From positions 1,926,001-1,990,000 of the forward strand of contig NC_019771.1 of assembly GCF_000317695.1 (NCBI RefSeq): DNA of 64,000 nt. Direction: 5' to 3'. The notes below the pieces were generated by a model that was not told the origin of the DNA, did not search any database, and saw nothing but the letters and a program-made list of their open reading frames with translations. This stretch comes from Anabaena cylindrica PCC 7122 (GTDB lineage: Bacteria > Cyanobacteriota > Cyanobacteriia > Cyanobacteriales > Nostocaceae). A program made the position numbers and the translations under genes. How positions within the stretch are numbered: position 1 is the first letter of the stretch; each line of letters begins with the position of its first letter. Of this stretch, positions 26,517-35,780 are shown piece after piece.

Positions 26517-27503
26517 GTGAAATATAAGAACTTATTAAATAATGCAGGATTGATTTTAGCTATTGGATTTTTTGGGTGTGGAAATCAATTTACAAATACA
26601 ACCTACACACAATCTAATCAATCCAATATAATTAATAGAAATCTTCCTCAAGTTGTCGCAACTAACAGTATATTGTGTGACCTAACTAAACAGGTTGCCG
26701 GGACAACAATTAACCTTACTTGTTTGATTCCTCCTGGTATAGATCCGCGTATTTATCAACCGACACCAGAAGATATCCAAGCCATTGAACAAGCTAATCT
26801 TATTTTCTATCATGGTTATAATTTTGAACCAGGTTTAATTAAAATTATTACATCAACTAAAAACCGTTCCCTTAAAATAGCCGTCGGTCAACGTGCCGTA
26901 TCTGAACCTCAACAAATTCAAAAAAATGGCAGAAATTACACTGAACCACATATTTGGCACAATGTCAAAAATACTATCAAATTAGTAGAAGTAATTAATA
27001 GTAATTTGAGCAAACTGTCACCCAAAAATGAAAAAGAATATAGCAATAATACAAAAAAAATAACAAATGAATTAAACCAACTACATAGTTGGATAAAAAA
27101 TACACTTACTAGTATTCCTACTAAAAACCGAAAATTACTAGCAACTCATGAAGCAATGATTTATTATGTCAAAGCTTACAATCTTCCCTATAAAGAAGGT
27201 TTATCAAGTATTAGCAACCAAGATAATTTAACAAATACAAAAGTAAGAAATTTGGCTCAATATATTCAACAAGCTAAAGTACCAACAGTTTTTGCAGATA
27301 CAACAACTAACCCCATGTTAATTAAGCCAATTACCAAAGAAGCAAATGTAAAACTTTTCTCCAGACAACTTTATATTGATGGACTTGGTAAACCTGGTAG
27401 TGATGGAGAAACTTATCAAAAAATGATGGATGCCAATACGCGCAGTATTGTGGAAGGATTGGGTGGAACTTATTTAAAATTTGTACCAAATGTTGCCAAA
27501 TAG
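26517..27503 (+). CDS. ZnuA/MntC-like metal ABC transporter substrate-binding lipoprotein
   Basis: Cluster A-I solute-binding protein for Zn2+ or Mn2+. The N-terminus (GLILAIGFFGCGN) resembles a lipoprotein signal with Cys21 as anchor. Metal-site positions seen are His145 (EPHIWHN), His211 (ATHEAM) and Asp261 (FADTTTNP). The first ligand, normally His in GxDPHxY, is Arg78 here (GIDPRIYQPTP), and a nearby His99 (FYHGYNFEP) may compensate. No His-rich loop. It starts with GTG and a poor ribosome site. No permease or ATPase gene is adjacent. Confidence 0.85.
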   Translation: MKYKNLLNNAGLILAIGFFGCGNQFTNTTYTQSNQSNIINRNLPQVVATNSILCDLTKQVAGTTINLTCLIPPGIDPRIYQPTPEDIQAIEQANLIFYHGYNFEPGLIKIITSTKNRSLKIAVGQRAVSEPQQIQKNGRNYTEPHIWHNVKNTIKLVEVINSNLSKLSPKNEKEYSNNTKKITNELNQLHSWIKNTLTSIPTKNRKLLATHEAMIYYVKAYNLPYKEGLSSISNQDNLTNTKVRNLAQYIQQAKVPTVFADTTTNPMLIKPITKEANVKLFSRQLYIDGLGKPGSDGETYQKMMDANTRSIVEGLGGTYLKFVPNVAK

Positions 27504-27574
27504 GCTAGGGATTGGAACGATGAGCCATTTTTATTCGCTTGTTGTTCCTCACACCTAGCCTAAAAACATATAGC

Positions 27575-27959
27575 AATTCCCAAGCTCATGAAATACACCC
27601 CACCCGCGCTATCGCGCACCCTCCCCTTGGTAAGCTACGGTGTACACACATCCTTATCCAGAGATGGTTTCCAGTCCTGAGAAAAGGATTCAAGTCACCG
27701 CAGACCCCAAACCAAAGCATGAATTACACGAATTTTTTGAGGTTTATAGCCAGACTAACCGCCAAGTTAAGCCGTAATCTTCAACTCACAACTGATGTTA
27801 ACTCCCTAATTCTGAAATTATGCGGTGATGAAGCTTAAATTTCCGGCTGAAAAAAGGCTCAAACCTATGCCAGGATTACTTGTGTGTACACCGTAGCCTT
27901 GGTAAGGGGAGGGTTGGGGAGGGGTAATTTTGTATCTAACTAGAGTGGGAAAGGCTATA
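27575..27959. repeat. dispersed repeat R1, copy interrupted by an insertion
   Basis: Same start (AATTCCCAAGCTCATGAAAT) and end (AGTGGGAAAGGCTATA) as the copy at 22166-22268. It is split at its central palindrome by the element at 27635-27896. The outer parts differ from the intact copy at only a few positions, apart from an extra GGGGAGG unit. Confidence 0.85.
27635..27896. mobile_element. 262-bp non-autonomous element with IRs and target duplication
   Basis: Perfect 16-bp terminal inverted repeats CTACGGTGTACACACA / TGTGTGTACACCGTAG. The flanks CCTTGGTAAG are duplicated exactly (27625-27634 and 27897-27906), and the intact R1 copy at 22166 shows the empty site. The inside still encodes a piece like a transposase C-terminus (NFLRFIARLTAKLSRNL). 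It is most likely an internally deleted IS copy, perhaps IS4-like given the 10-bp duplication. An alternative reading is 17-bp IRs with an 8-bp duplication. Confidence 0.85.
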
Positions 27960-28132
27960 ACTTTGTAATTTATTGATTTTAACTAGGGCTGCTTAATAAA
28001 GCTAAAACTTAGATATATCAAGAGTTTGAAGGTTAAAAAGGTGAATCAGGTGCAAGGAATAAGCGTTGAAACTGTTCATTTACCTATCACTTGACCAGAT
28101 TCAAGACGATTCTTCTCTTCTTCTAATTCTTC

Positions 28133-28216
<84 letters not shown>

Positions 28217-28312
28217 ATTCTGACTCCTAGCCCTCACAGATAACTTTTATGCCTAACGGCACGCTACGCGGTAAGCGAAGCTATGCCCGCAGGGCTTTAC
28301 AGCAAACCCTAA

Positions 28313-29680
28313 CTAAACTTCAACAACACTTTTCACCCTTTCTTTTTTTCCACTTGGAATCAACCATTTACCACCAGAAGGTGCTAAAGTTACCCCCCTA
28401 CGCATAGGTTTAACAGGTATATTATCAACCAAAGCTAAATCTAATTGTGATAACACAGTAGCTAAAACTAACTTCATTTCAAACATCGCAAAAGCCATAC
28501 CAATACAGGTACGATTTCCACCACCAAAGGGAATATATTCATATTGTGAAAACTGCCTTTCTAAAAAGCGTTCTGGCTTAAATTTCTCTGGTTCTGGATA
28601 TAAATCTGGACGGCGATGAGTTAAATATATACAAGGTGCTAGTAATATACCCGGTGCAAATTCATGACCCATAATAGTTGTTGGTGACTTTACTATCCGA
28701 GGTAAAGTAATCATGGCAATCGGGTAAATGCGTAAAGTTTCCTGACAAACAGCAGTAAGATAAGGCAAGCGAGAAACTTCATTTAAATCTGCATTTTCAG
28801 CAAGACTATTTAACTCATTTATCAGCTTTTCCCGAACTGTTGGTAAATGATGAATCCAATATAATGCCCATGTTAAAGCTGAAGCTGTAGTTTCATGACC
28901 AGCGAATAACAAAGTCATCAATTCATCACGTAACTCTGAATCTGTCATCGCTTCCCCATTCTCATCCCGTGCTGATATCATTAATGAAAGAATATCGCTA
29001 CGAGATGAATCAAAATTATTTCTGCGTTCCTCAATTTCAGTCTGGAGAAGTTGGTCAATTTTCTTTCTCTGACGTAAAAACATTCCCCAAGGACTCCACG
29101 CGCCTAAATCTACTTGCAGTGAAGGGAAAAAAGTTACAGCAGAACGCAAAGGAGAACCAGATAAATTTAGCAGAGAACTCACAAGTTCTTCTAATTCTCT
29201 AAAACGTTCTCCATCACATAAACCAAAAACAGCTTGCAAAATTACTTTCAAGGAGATTTCTTGCATTGAGTCACGAACAGAAAAAGGTTTGCCAATTTCC
29301 CAATCATTAATCACTTGTTTTGTAATATTAGTGATAATTTGAGCATAGGATTTTATCCGTTCTCCATGAAATGGAGGTGTTAATAATCGTCGCTGACGTT
29401 GGTGAGTTTTACCATCTATCAGTAGCAAAGAATTTTCACCCACTAAAGGCTTGAGAAGTCCATTTCCCCTTCCTGAATCAAAATACTCTGGTGGAGTTGT
29501 AAAAATTTCCTGAATCGCTTGGGGGTTAGTAATAAAAACGATTGGTTGTTCACCTGACAGTCGGAGTGTAAAAAATTCACCATGCGTCTTTACTGATGTT
29601 TCCATCAATTGTAAAGGATTAAAAACCCACTGAAGACGTTGTATAAATCTTGAGGTTTGGGATTCACCAGGTAATTGCAT
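28313..29680 (-). CDS. cytochrome P450 (CYP110-like)
   Basis: Haem-thiolate monooxygenase of 455 residues. The I-helix motif is AGHETTA (260-266), ExxR is ETLR (314-317) and the haem loop is FGGGNRTCIG with Cys392. N-terminal membrane anchoring is not evident, so it is probably soluble. The overall pattern (QRQRRLLTPPFHGERIK, YLTHRRPDLYPEPEKFKPERF) is that of the cyanobacterial CYP110 group, whose members hydroxylate fatty acids or terpenes; the substrate here is unknown. A second member lies at 36900. Divergent from the antiporter gene. Confidence 0.93.
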   Translation of the reverse strand: MQLPGESQTSRFIQRLQWVFNPLQLMETSVKTHGEFFTLRLSGEQPIVFITNPQAIQEIFTTPPEYFDSGRGNGLLKPLVGENSLLLIDGKTHQRQRRLLTPPFHGERIKSYAQIITNITKQVINDWEIGKPFSVRDSMQEISLKVILQAVFGLCDGERFRELEELVSSLLNLSGSPLRSAVTFFPSLQVDLGAWSPWGMFLRQRKKIDQLLQTEIEERRNNFDSSRSDILSLMISARDENGEAMTDSELRDELMTLLFAGHETTASALTWALYWIHHLPTVREKLINELNSLAENADLNEVSRLPYLTAVCQETLRIYPIAMITLPRIVKSPTTIMGHEFAPGILLAPCIYLTHRRPDLYPEPEKFKPERFLERQFSQYEYIPFGGGNRTCIGMAFAMFEMKLVLATVLSQLDLALVDNIPVKPMRRGVTLAPSGGKWLIPSGKKERVKSVVEV

Positions 29681-29841
29681 AACAAAAATTACTAACTATA
29701 AGTTATTTATTTTCTCACTAGGCTAACAAATCTATCCATAAATTCCAAATATTTCCACAAAATCTACCTTTGGGTGATTTATACCTAAAATCAGGTGTGA
29801 TTAACTTACCAAAGTAGCAATAATTTTTTATACAAAAGTTT

Positions 29842-31146
29842 ATGGTAGATATTTATATTCTTGATTTGTTAGTAATTGGTCTACTCTTACTGATTGTTAC
29901 TTTAGCCTCAGGTTGGATTTCGCGTCTACCTCTTTCTTTTGCCATGATCTACCTCATGGTAGGGATTTTTTTGGGGCCTTATGGCTTAGGACTAATTCAA
30001 TTACGTCGTGAGGAATTATTCAACACCGAATTACTAGAAAGACTAACTGAATTTGTGGTGATTGTTTCGGTATTTAGTTGTGGCTTAAAAATAGTTACAC
30101 TGCTAAAGTGGAAGTTTTGGAATATTACAGCAAGACTGATTGGATTATTAATGCCAATTTCCATTTTTTCCCTGGCCGCTGTGGGGAAATTATGGTTAGG
30201 TATGAATTGGGGAGAGGCGATTTTATTAGGTGCAATTCTCGCTCCAACTGACCCTGTATTAGCCTCAGAGGTGCAATTAACTGATATAAATGACGACGAT
30301 GAGTTACGCTTTGGTTTAACCTCTGAAGGAGGCTTAAATGATGCTTTAGCATTTCCGTTTGTTTATTTTGGTATTTATGCCCTCAAAGATAGTAATTGGC
30401 ATCACTGGTTTGGACAATGGGTTGTAGTAGATGTAATTTGGGCGATCGCATCCGGTATCGTTGTAGGGCTGATTGTCCCCTTAGTCATAGTATGGATTGA
30501 TAAAAAAATCCAAAAATCTCGTCCTGTTAATGACGTAATGGAAGATTTTGTGGCTATTAGCACGATTTTGGTAACTTATTCTTTAACAGAAGTTGTTAAT
30601 GGCTATGGATTTTTAGCAGTATTTGTAGCAGGGTTAGCTGTCCAAAGAAGTTACACAAATCCCCAAAAGCCACTTGCACAATTAGAATTTATTGAACGAT
30701 TAGAAAAGCTATTAGAAGTTGGTCTAATTTTGCTTTTAGGAACAATTTTATTATGGGAACCAATGTTTAATTATGCTCCCCAATCTTTTTTAGTGATAAG
30801 TTTGCTATTTTTAGTGATTCGACCTGTGGGAGTATGGGTTAGCACTATTGGTAAACGTCCTCTCAATTCTCACCGTCGAACTTTCAATCCTGAAACTCGC
30901 TTACTATTTGGTTGGTTTGGTATTCGGGGTATAGGTTCTTTATATTATCTTGCCTATAGCTTAAGTAATGGTTTAAAAGGTGAGGCTGCTGAACAAATTG
31001 CCTGGATAACTTACACGACTATTGTTATTTCTGTGATTGTACATGGAATTAGTGCCACTCCGTTAATGAATTGGTATGAGCGGAATATTGCCAATGGCAC
31101 AAAATCAAAATCTCATATTTCTGCGACAATTGATGAATTTGAGTAA
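29842..31146 (+). CDS. CPA1-type Na+/H+ antiporter
   Basis: 434-residue membrane protein with about twelve segments. The ion-site block is LLGAILAPTDPVLASEVQ (residues about 129-146) and EGGLNDALAFPFVYFGIY follows, both typical of NhaP-like antiporters. It exchanges monovalent cations for protons at the cytoplasmic membrane. The short C-terminal tail (about 25 residues) lacks a regulatory RCK/TrkA domain. It stands alone, divergent from the P450 and convergent with the saccharopine-dehydrogenase-like gene. Confidence 0.93.
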   Translation: MVDIYILDLLVIGLLLLIVTLASGWISRLPLSFAMIYLMVGIFLGPYGLGLIQLRREELFNTELLERLTEFVVIVSVFSCGLKIVTLLKWKFWNITARLIGLLMPISIFSLAAVGKLWLGMNWGEAILLGAILAPTDPVLASEVQLTDINDDDELRFGLTSEGGLNDALAFPFVYFGIYALKDSNWHHWFGQWVVVDVIWAIASGIVVGLIVPLVIVWIDKKIQKSRPVNDVMEDFVAISTILVTYSLTEVVNGYGFLAVFVAGLAVQRSYTNPQKPLAQLEFIERLEKLLEVGLILLLGTILLWEPMFNYAPQSFLVISLLFLVIRPVGVWVSTIGKRPLNSHRRTFNPETRLLFGWFGIRGIGSLYYLAYSLSNGLKGEAAEQIAWITYTTIVISVIVHGISATPLMNWYERNIANGTKSKSHISATIDEFE

Positions 31147-31288
31147 CTTTGATTTACCTAAAATTATGTTGTCAGTACCTCAGAAAAATTAATTATATAT
31201 TTTCTCAAAAAATTGAAATCCCTGTCATCTTGTTTTGGTCCCCGTTCCCTTACCGAAATGTGCAAAATAAATTGCACGCCTATTTGTA

Positions 31289-32401
31289 TTATATTGTTAC
31301 CCAATGGGAATTAATTTGTATTTCCCGTTCTTGCATAATCTCTGTAAATAAATTTGTCGGTAATGCTGCTTCTACAGGTGAAACTCCAGGATGTTTGAGT
31401 TTACCTTCTAGTAATAATTTGGCGATACTACCAGTCCCTACACCAGAAGCAACAGCAGTATTTTCATGCATTAAAGTTGAAGCATAAACAACTGTTTTAC
31501 CATCTTTTTCTCCTGTTACTTCTGCTCGTACTACTACGCCAATTCCAGTAAAAATATTTGTAAAATCGGTCATACTATGACTAACATGAGACAAAAATTC
31601 AATCATATAACGACGCTGCATTAACCATTTTGGGAAAATATGGGCAGCTATCCAAGTCAGGTGGTTGTAAAAATTAGGAATTGATCCAAATTTAGTAATT
31701 ACAGTTTTCACTGTGGTAAAAGAATGGGGTAGTGTGATAGTTTCTGGCATATCAAACCAGTAAACTCCGCTGACTCCGTAGGGTGACGGAAAGTTAATAT
31801 TTTCTTGGTCAGAATAAGGTGCAACTAAACGCCATTCGCGGTTTATCCAAGCTGGAAAAGGATGTTGTAAACCTAGAAAAGTTGTTCGCATGACGGTAAC
31901 ACCAGCACCACCAGAACCAGATACTAAATAACTTAAATGAATTTTTTCAGCTACATCAAATTGCTCGATTCCCTGGCGGACTAAGCTATTAGAAATACCA
32001 GGGAAAATACCTGTGTTAATAATTGCCGTTACTCCAGCAGTAGCAGCTTTATCGTGTAAATTTAACGCCTTTTGAGTATAGGAACGATGATCACTGACAT
32101 CTAAGTAGTTAACACCTTGCTCAATGCAAATTTCGAGAACTTGAGTATCTCGATAGTGAAATGGCCCGGCGCAGTGGATGACAAGATTTGATTGTGCGAT
32201 CGCATCCCGCAATTTTTCAACTTCAGTCAAATCCAAAACTAAAAACTGTTCTCGTCCTCCTGAAGACAAGCTGACAGCCTTTCCCGTCTCTGGAGACCGT
32301 CCAGTGATGGTAATATTTGCCTGTGTGTGGCTGAGAATATCATTAGCAACAGCGCTACCAATGCGTCCCCTTCCACCTAGAATCAACACACGATCTATCA
32401 T
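31289..32401 (-). CDS. saccharopine dehydrogenase-like NAD(P)-binding protein
   Basis: 370 residues. Rossmann fold with LILGGRGRIGSAVANDI at the N-terminus and VIHCAGPFHYRDTQVLEICIEQGVNYLDVSDH as in the saccharopine dehydrogenase-like NADP-binding family. True lysine metabolism is unlikely, since family members in cyanobacteria are mostly uncharacterised oxidoreductases. The C-terminal half (HPFPAWINREWRLVAPYSDQ) is conserved in style but of unknown substrate. No operon partner. Confidence 0.82.
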   Translation of the reverse strand: MIDRVLILGGRGRIGSAVANDILSHTQANITITGRSPETGKAVSLSSGGREQFLVLDLTEVEKLRDAIAQSNLVIHCAGPFHYRDTQVLEICIEQGVNYLDVSDHRSYTQKALNLHDKAATAGVTAIINTGIFPGISNSLVRQGIEQFDVAEKIHLSYLVSGSGGAGVTVMRTTFLGLQHPFPAWINREWRLVAPYSDQENINFPSPYGVSGVYWFDMPETITLPHSFTTVKTVITKFGSIPNFYNHLTWIAAHIFPKWLMQRRYMIEFLSHVSHSMTDFTNIFTGIGVVVRAEVTGEKDGKTVVYASTLMHENTAVASGVGTGSIAKLLLEGKLKHPGVSPVEAALPTNLFTEIMQEREIQINSHWVTI

Positions 32402-32950
32402 GACTACGGTTTGGACAACATTATCTTTATTTCACCAGATTTATGTCCCCTTTGTCATCGGTAAAAAGTCAGACAACACTCAATACTGCTTGCTTTGGGT
32501 GAGGGGTAAAAAGTAAAAGTTTTATTTTCCCCATGAAAAGTAAAAACTGACAAGTATTCCCCAAACTTCAACAAGTTTTCATCTTAACTTAATATCATCT
32601 TTATTTTTTCTATGTTAGGCTTACCGACATTAGTAAAAATACCGTAGCAAAGTTCCTGGAGTTAATGTCTTCAAGGTATAAAATTAATATGAGAAATCGG
32701 CAGATAGCTTTCAAGACAAGATAATTTTCTCTGCCGAATAAACATCTTAATTAGCATCTACACAACTTTTTTGGTACTCAGACAGGGGAATTCTATCAAC
32801 TTGTGAGCAAGGATAGCAAAATATCTACTGCTCATCACACATGAAACTAATAATCAACATTTTTAGCTCAATAACTGAATTGATGTCGTAGCTAAAATAT
32901 CAAAATCAAATTCACTTCACTTTTTCAAAACTATTGAGGGTTATTCACTA
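32402..32950. other. 549-bp spacer
   Basis: Divergent region between the oxidoreductase and Rossmann-protein genes. AT-rich, with no repeat of the window's families and no convincing small ORF or terminator that I can see. Confidence 0.4.
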
Positions 32951-33631
32951 ATGGTAGTTACTTTTAGGAAAACAATTCGTGATCTAGTGTTCAGTAATCG
33001 CCAACTCGCAAAATTATACTACTCAGTGAGTTTGACTCAACCTGTTCTACCGCATTGGGTTGGCGCTGATTACTACCGCACAAAATCATCATGGGAATTA
33101 CAACCTAATCTCTGTCCATGTGATATTGAACTAAACGAGTATTTGCAAAAGTATAATATTCAGGATAAAAGTATATTTCATTTCGGTACAGGCGCTCATC
33201 ATATTTTGGGTTTAGAAAATCAAAAACTTGACAGTCCCAATGAAATATTTGGCATTACTGCTTCCATTCCTGAACATGAAGAATATATTCGTATCTGCCG
33301 AAGAAATCGCCAACTTGCCAAATTTTATAAAGTGATTTGTACGGATATATACACTCTAACTGCTCGTTCTTTACCTATGTTAGATGTGGTTTCACTCTTT
33401 CATATTGGTGAATTTTATATGCCAGAAGAAGCTCCTTTTGTACATCATAACGATGAATCTCTTGTTGAGCTATTTTTGAATAAGTTGAATCCTGACGGAA
33501 AAATTTTGTTTTATACGCAGTCAGTTGGTTGGAGTAAAGCTGAAGAAGTCATCGAATTATTTACAGCCCAAGGAAAAATCAAAAAAATCGAGGCATACAA
33601 GAACCTATTAGTTTATTCCAAGATTAACTAA
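32951..33631 (+). CDS. Rossmann/methyltransferase-like protein, unknown function
   Basis: 226 residues. A motif SIFHFGTGAHHILGLE (about residues 75-90) resembles the glycine-rich motif I of class I SAM-dependent methyltransferases. ICTDIYTLTARSLPMLDVVSLFHIGEF looks like motifs IV-V. LLNKLNPDGKILFYTQSVGW matches the usual post-IV strand. The acidic residue after motif I is not obvious, so SAM binding is unproven. An N-terminal 60-residue region is unrelated. No operon partner. Confidence 0.6.
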   Translation: MVVTFRKTIRDLVFSNRQLAKLYYSVSLTQPVLPHWVGADYYRTKSSWELQPNLCPCDIELNEYLQKYNIQDKSIFHFGTGAHHILGLENQKLDSPNEIFGITASIPEHEEYIRICRRNRQLAKFYKVICTDIYTLTARSLPMLDVVSLFHIGEFYMPEEAPFVHHNDESLVELFLNKLNPDGKILFYTQSVGWSKAEEVIELFTAQGKIKKIEAYKNLLVYSKIN

Positions 33632-33984
33632 AAACGTAATAATTCAGGAGTCAGAACGTTTGATAAATCGGTGGATGATCGAATAGTGATCTTTTCTCTA
33701 AAAACGCCTAAGGAGCTTTCATTGGTGTCAACTTAAGGTAAAAACTCTGGTTTTACAAGGATTTTATCCTTCTGATTTCTCGTTCCCATACATACTCTGT
33801 ATGGGAATGAATTCTAGAAGGCTCTGCCTTCCTTTTTAACAGATATTAGGCAGAGCCTTTGTGATAGGATTCCCTGTAGGATAATTTATTGTTTGATGTT
33901 CCCTTACTAACAGTGAAATAATATTAGCTTTTTAACGGTTTGCTTGACTGCAAAATGCTGCTGTATTTAAGCCATAACATATTC
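33632..33984. other. spacer with repeats and inverted repeats
   Basis: Contains a GAATTCAGGAGTCAGAA-family copy from 33641. A hairpin CCCATAC/GTATGGG lies at 33785-33805. Perfect 11-bp inverted repeats AGGCTCTGCCT and AGGCAGAGCCT lie at 33819-33829 and 33848-33858. The CGTTCCCA...AGGCAGAGCCT combination recurs at 56408-56470. It may terminate the upstream gene and the convergent crtO transcript. No gene. Confidence 0.55.
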
Positions 33985-35679
33985 CTAACCAATCCCAAAC
34001 ACAGAACCTACAGTAGACTTCAGCGAGTTTCCAGCATCCTTTAAAGTCTGACTAATCGGATGCTTATTTTGCAAAAATACCCTTGCACAATTGCGTCCTG
34101 GCATACCCGAAATTGAACCACCGGGGTGTGTCCCTGCACCAGTTAAAAATAGATTGTCAATGGGGGTTTTATAGTTTGCTAATTCTGGTAAAGGTCGGAA
34201 AAATATCATTTGATCCATTGTCATATCAATATGATAATAATTCCCTTTGTAAGCACCTAACCTTTCACCTAATTCTGCTGGACTTTCCACACGTCTAGCA
34301 ATAATTGAGTTTTTCAAATTTGGCGAATAAGTCGCTAGTTTATCAACTACTCTGTCTGCAACTTTATTTTTCAATTCATCAGTCCAACCCGTACCTTTTA
34401 AACCGGTACCTTCTGCACCTGCAATTTGATAAGGAGCAAAAAATTCAATCCATACAGTGTGTTTACCTGGAGGTGCTAAACTAGGGTCAAGGAAACTGGG
34501 CATGACCACATACATTGATGGATCAGAGTCGGGAATTTCGCCTAATGTACATTTGTTATGAGCCTGTTCTACATGATTCATAGAATCGGCAATTAAGATA
34601 GAACCAATGAGGTATTCATCTTTGTGAGCGTGATAGGGAAAATGTAGAGGTTGATCTAAAGCTAAATCTATCTTGAGGATAGTTTCATTGTTGTTAATAA
34701 TGCGGCGTTCTAATCTTTCCCACAATTCAGAATCAACTGCATCAATATCGCTTTTGTCAGTCATTTGTAAAAACAAACGCTGGGCATCAATATTAGAAAT
34801 TACTCCATATTTAGCTCGGTATTCTTGACCACCTGCAACCCTCACACCCACGGCTTTAGCATCATCAATTAAAACTTTTTCAACGTGCTGGTCGGTGAGA
34901 ATTACCCCGCCTTTACTTGTGACTAAATTCACCAATGCTTGCACCAATGCACCTGTACCTCCGCGAGGTCTAGCCATACCGGGATTATGACGCATAGACA
35001 TCATCATGACACCAATTGCCAGGTTTTTTTGTGAAGGGGGCGCACCGAGTTCGGAAGCTAATCTAGCAAGTGGTGCTTTGAGAAATTCTTCATCAAACCA
35101 TTCATTGAGTATATCCTCAGCACTATTCAACATGGTACGCACAAAATCTAAGCTTTTGGACGGAGAACCAATTACTGAAAATAAATCTTTAAATTTCTGA
35201 ATGTTGTAGTTTCCAAAAATATCTATAACTGATTTTGGTGGAGCATTAAACATGGGAATCATGGCATTAATAGCCCGTTGCCAGTAATCTGTAAATTCTG
35301 CATATTTTTTAGCATCACGTTCATTATAACGGGCAATTTCTGCACAGGTTTTTTCTAATGATTTATGAGCTAAAAAATACTTACCATCTGGGTGTGGACA
35401 AAAAACTACTGGGTCACATTCTAGATATTCCAATCCGTATTTTGTCAGTTCTAATTCTTCAACAACTGGACCTAAATGAATAAATTCATGGTCAATAGCA
35501 CACAAGTTAAACTTAAAGCCTGGTGCTTGATCTGGGATACATTCTTCTGTTGTGGCTGCACCACCGGGAACAGGACGCTTTTCTAGTAGCAGGACGCTAT
35601 AGCCTGCTTTGAGCAAATAAGCAGCACATACTAAACCATTATGTCCTGCACCGATCATTACAACATCATATTCTTGCAT
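33985..35679 (-). CDS. crtO: CrtO-type beta-carotene ketolase
   Basis: FAD-dependent carotenoid 4-ketolase of the phytoene-desaturase fold, making echinenone and related ketocarotenoids in the membrane. The dinucleotide-binding motif is GAGHNGLVCAAYLLKAG with LLEKRPVPGGAATTE. Then come FNLCAIDHEFIHLGPV, SELGAPPSQKN and the C-terminal LFLTGAGTHPGGSISGMPGR. These blocks agree closely with the CrtO of Synechocystis as I remember it. ATG 35679 is chosen over a TTG at 35694. About 564 residues, normal length. Confidence 0.92.
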   Translation of the reverse strand: MQEYDVVMIGAGHNGLVCAAYLLKAGYSVLLLEKRPVPGGAATTEECIPDQAPGFKFNLCAIDHEFIHLGPVVEELELTKYGLEYLECDPVVFCPHPDGKYFLAHKSLEKTCAEIARYNERDAKKYAEFTDYWQRAINAMIPMFNAPPKSVIDIFGNYNIQKFKDLFSVIGSPSKSLDFVRTMLNSAEDILNEWFDEEFLKAPLARLASELGAPPSQKNLAIGVMMMSMRHNPGMARPRGGTGALVQALVNLVTSKGGVILTDQHVEKVLIDDAKAVGVRVAGGQEYRAKYGVISNIDAQRLFLQMTDKSDIDAVDSELWERLERRIINNNETILKIDLALDQPLHFPYHAHKDEYLIGSILIADSMNHVEQAHNKCTLGEIPDSDPSMYVVMPSFLDPSLAPPGKHTVWIEFFAPYQIAGAEGTGLKGTGWTDELKNKVADRVVDKLATYSPNLKNSIIARRVESPAELGERLGAYKGNYYHIDMTMDQMIFFRPLPELANYKTPIDNLFLTGAGTHPGGSISGMPGRNCARVFLQNKHPISQTLKDAGNSLKSTVGSVFGIG

Positions 35680-35780
35680 GAATTTTATCTTCAAATAAAC
35701 AAACTGTTTAATGTGAGTTAGATTTTTATAAATTTACAGAATTTGTTATTTATAAAAATTAATATTTACCAAGATAGATC

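Noticed and set aside
27539..27838. 99-codon frame on the plus strand
   Set aside because: It crosses from flanking repeat R1 into the 262-bp element; only its last part resembles a transposase fragment.
31149..31487. 112-codon frame after the antiporter
   Set aside because: It overlaps the saccharopine-dehydrogenase-like gene in antisense and lacks a ribosome site.
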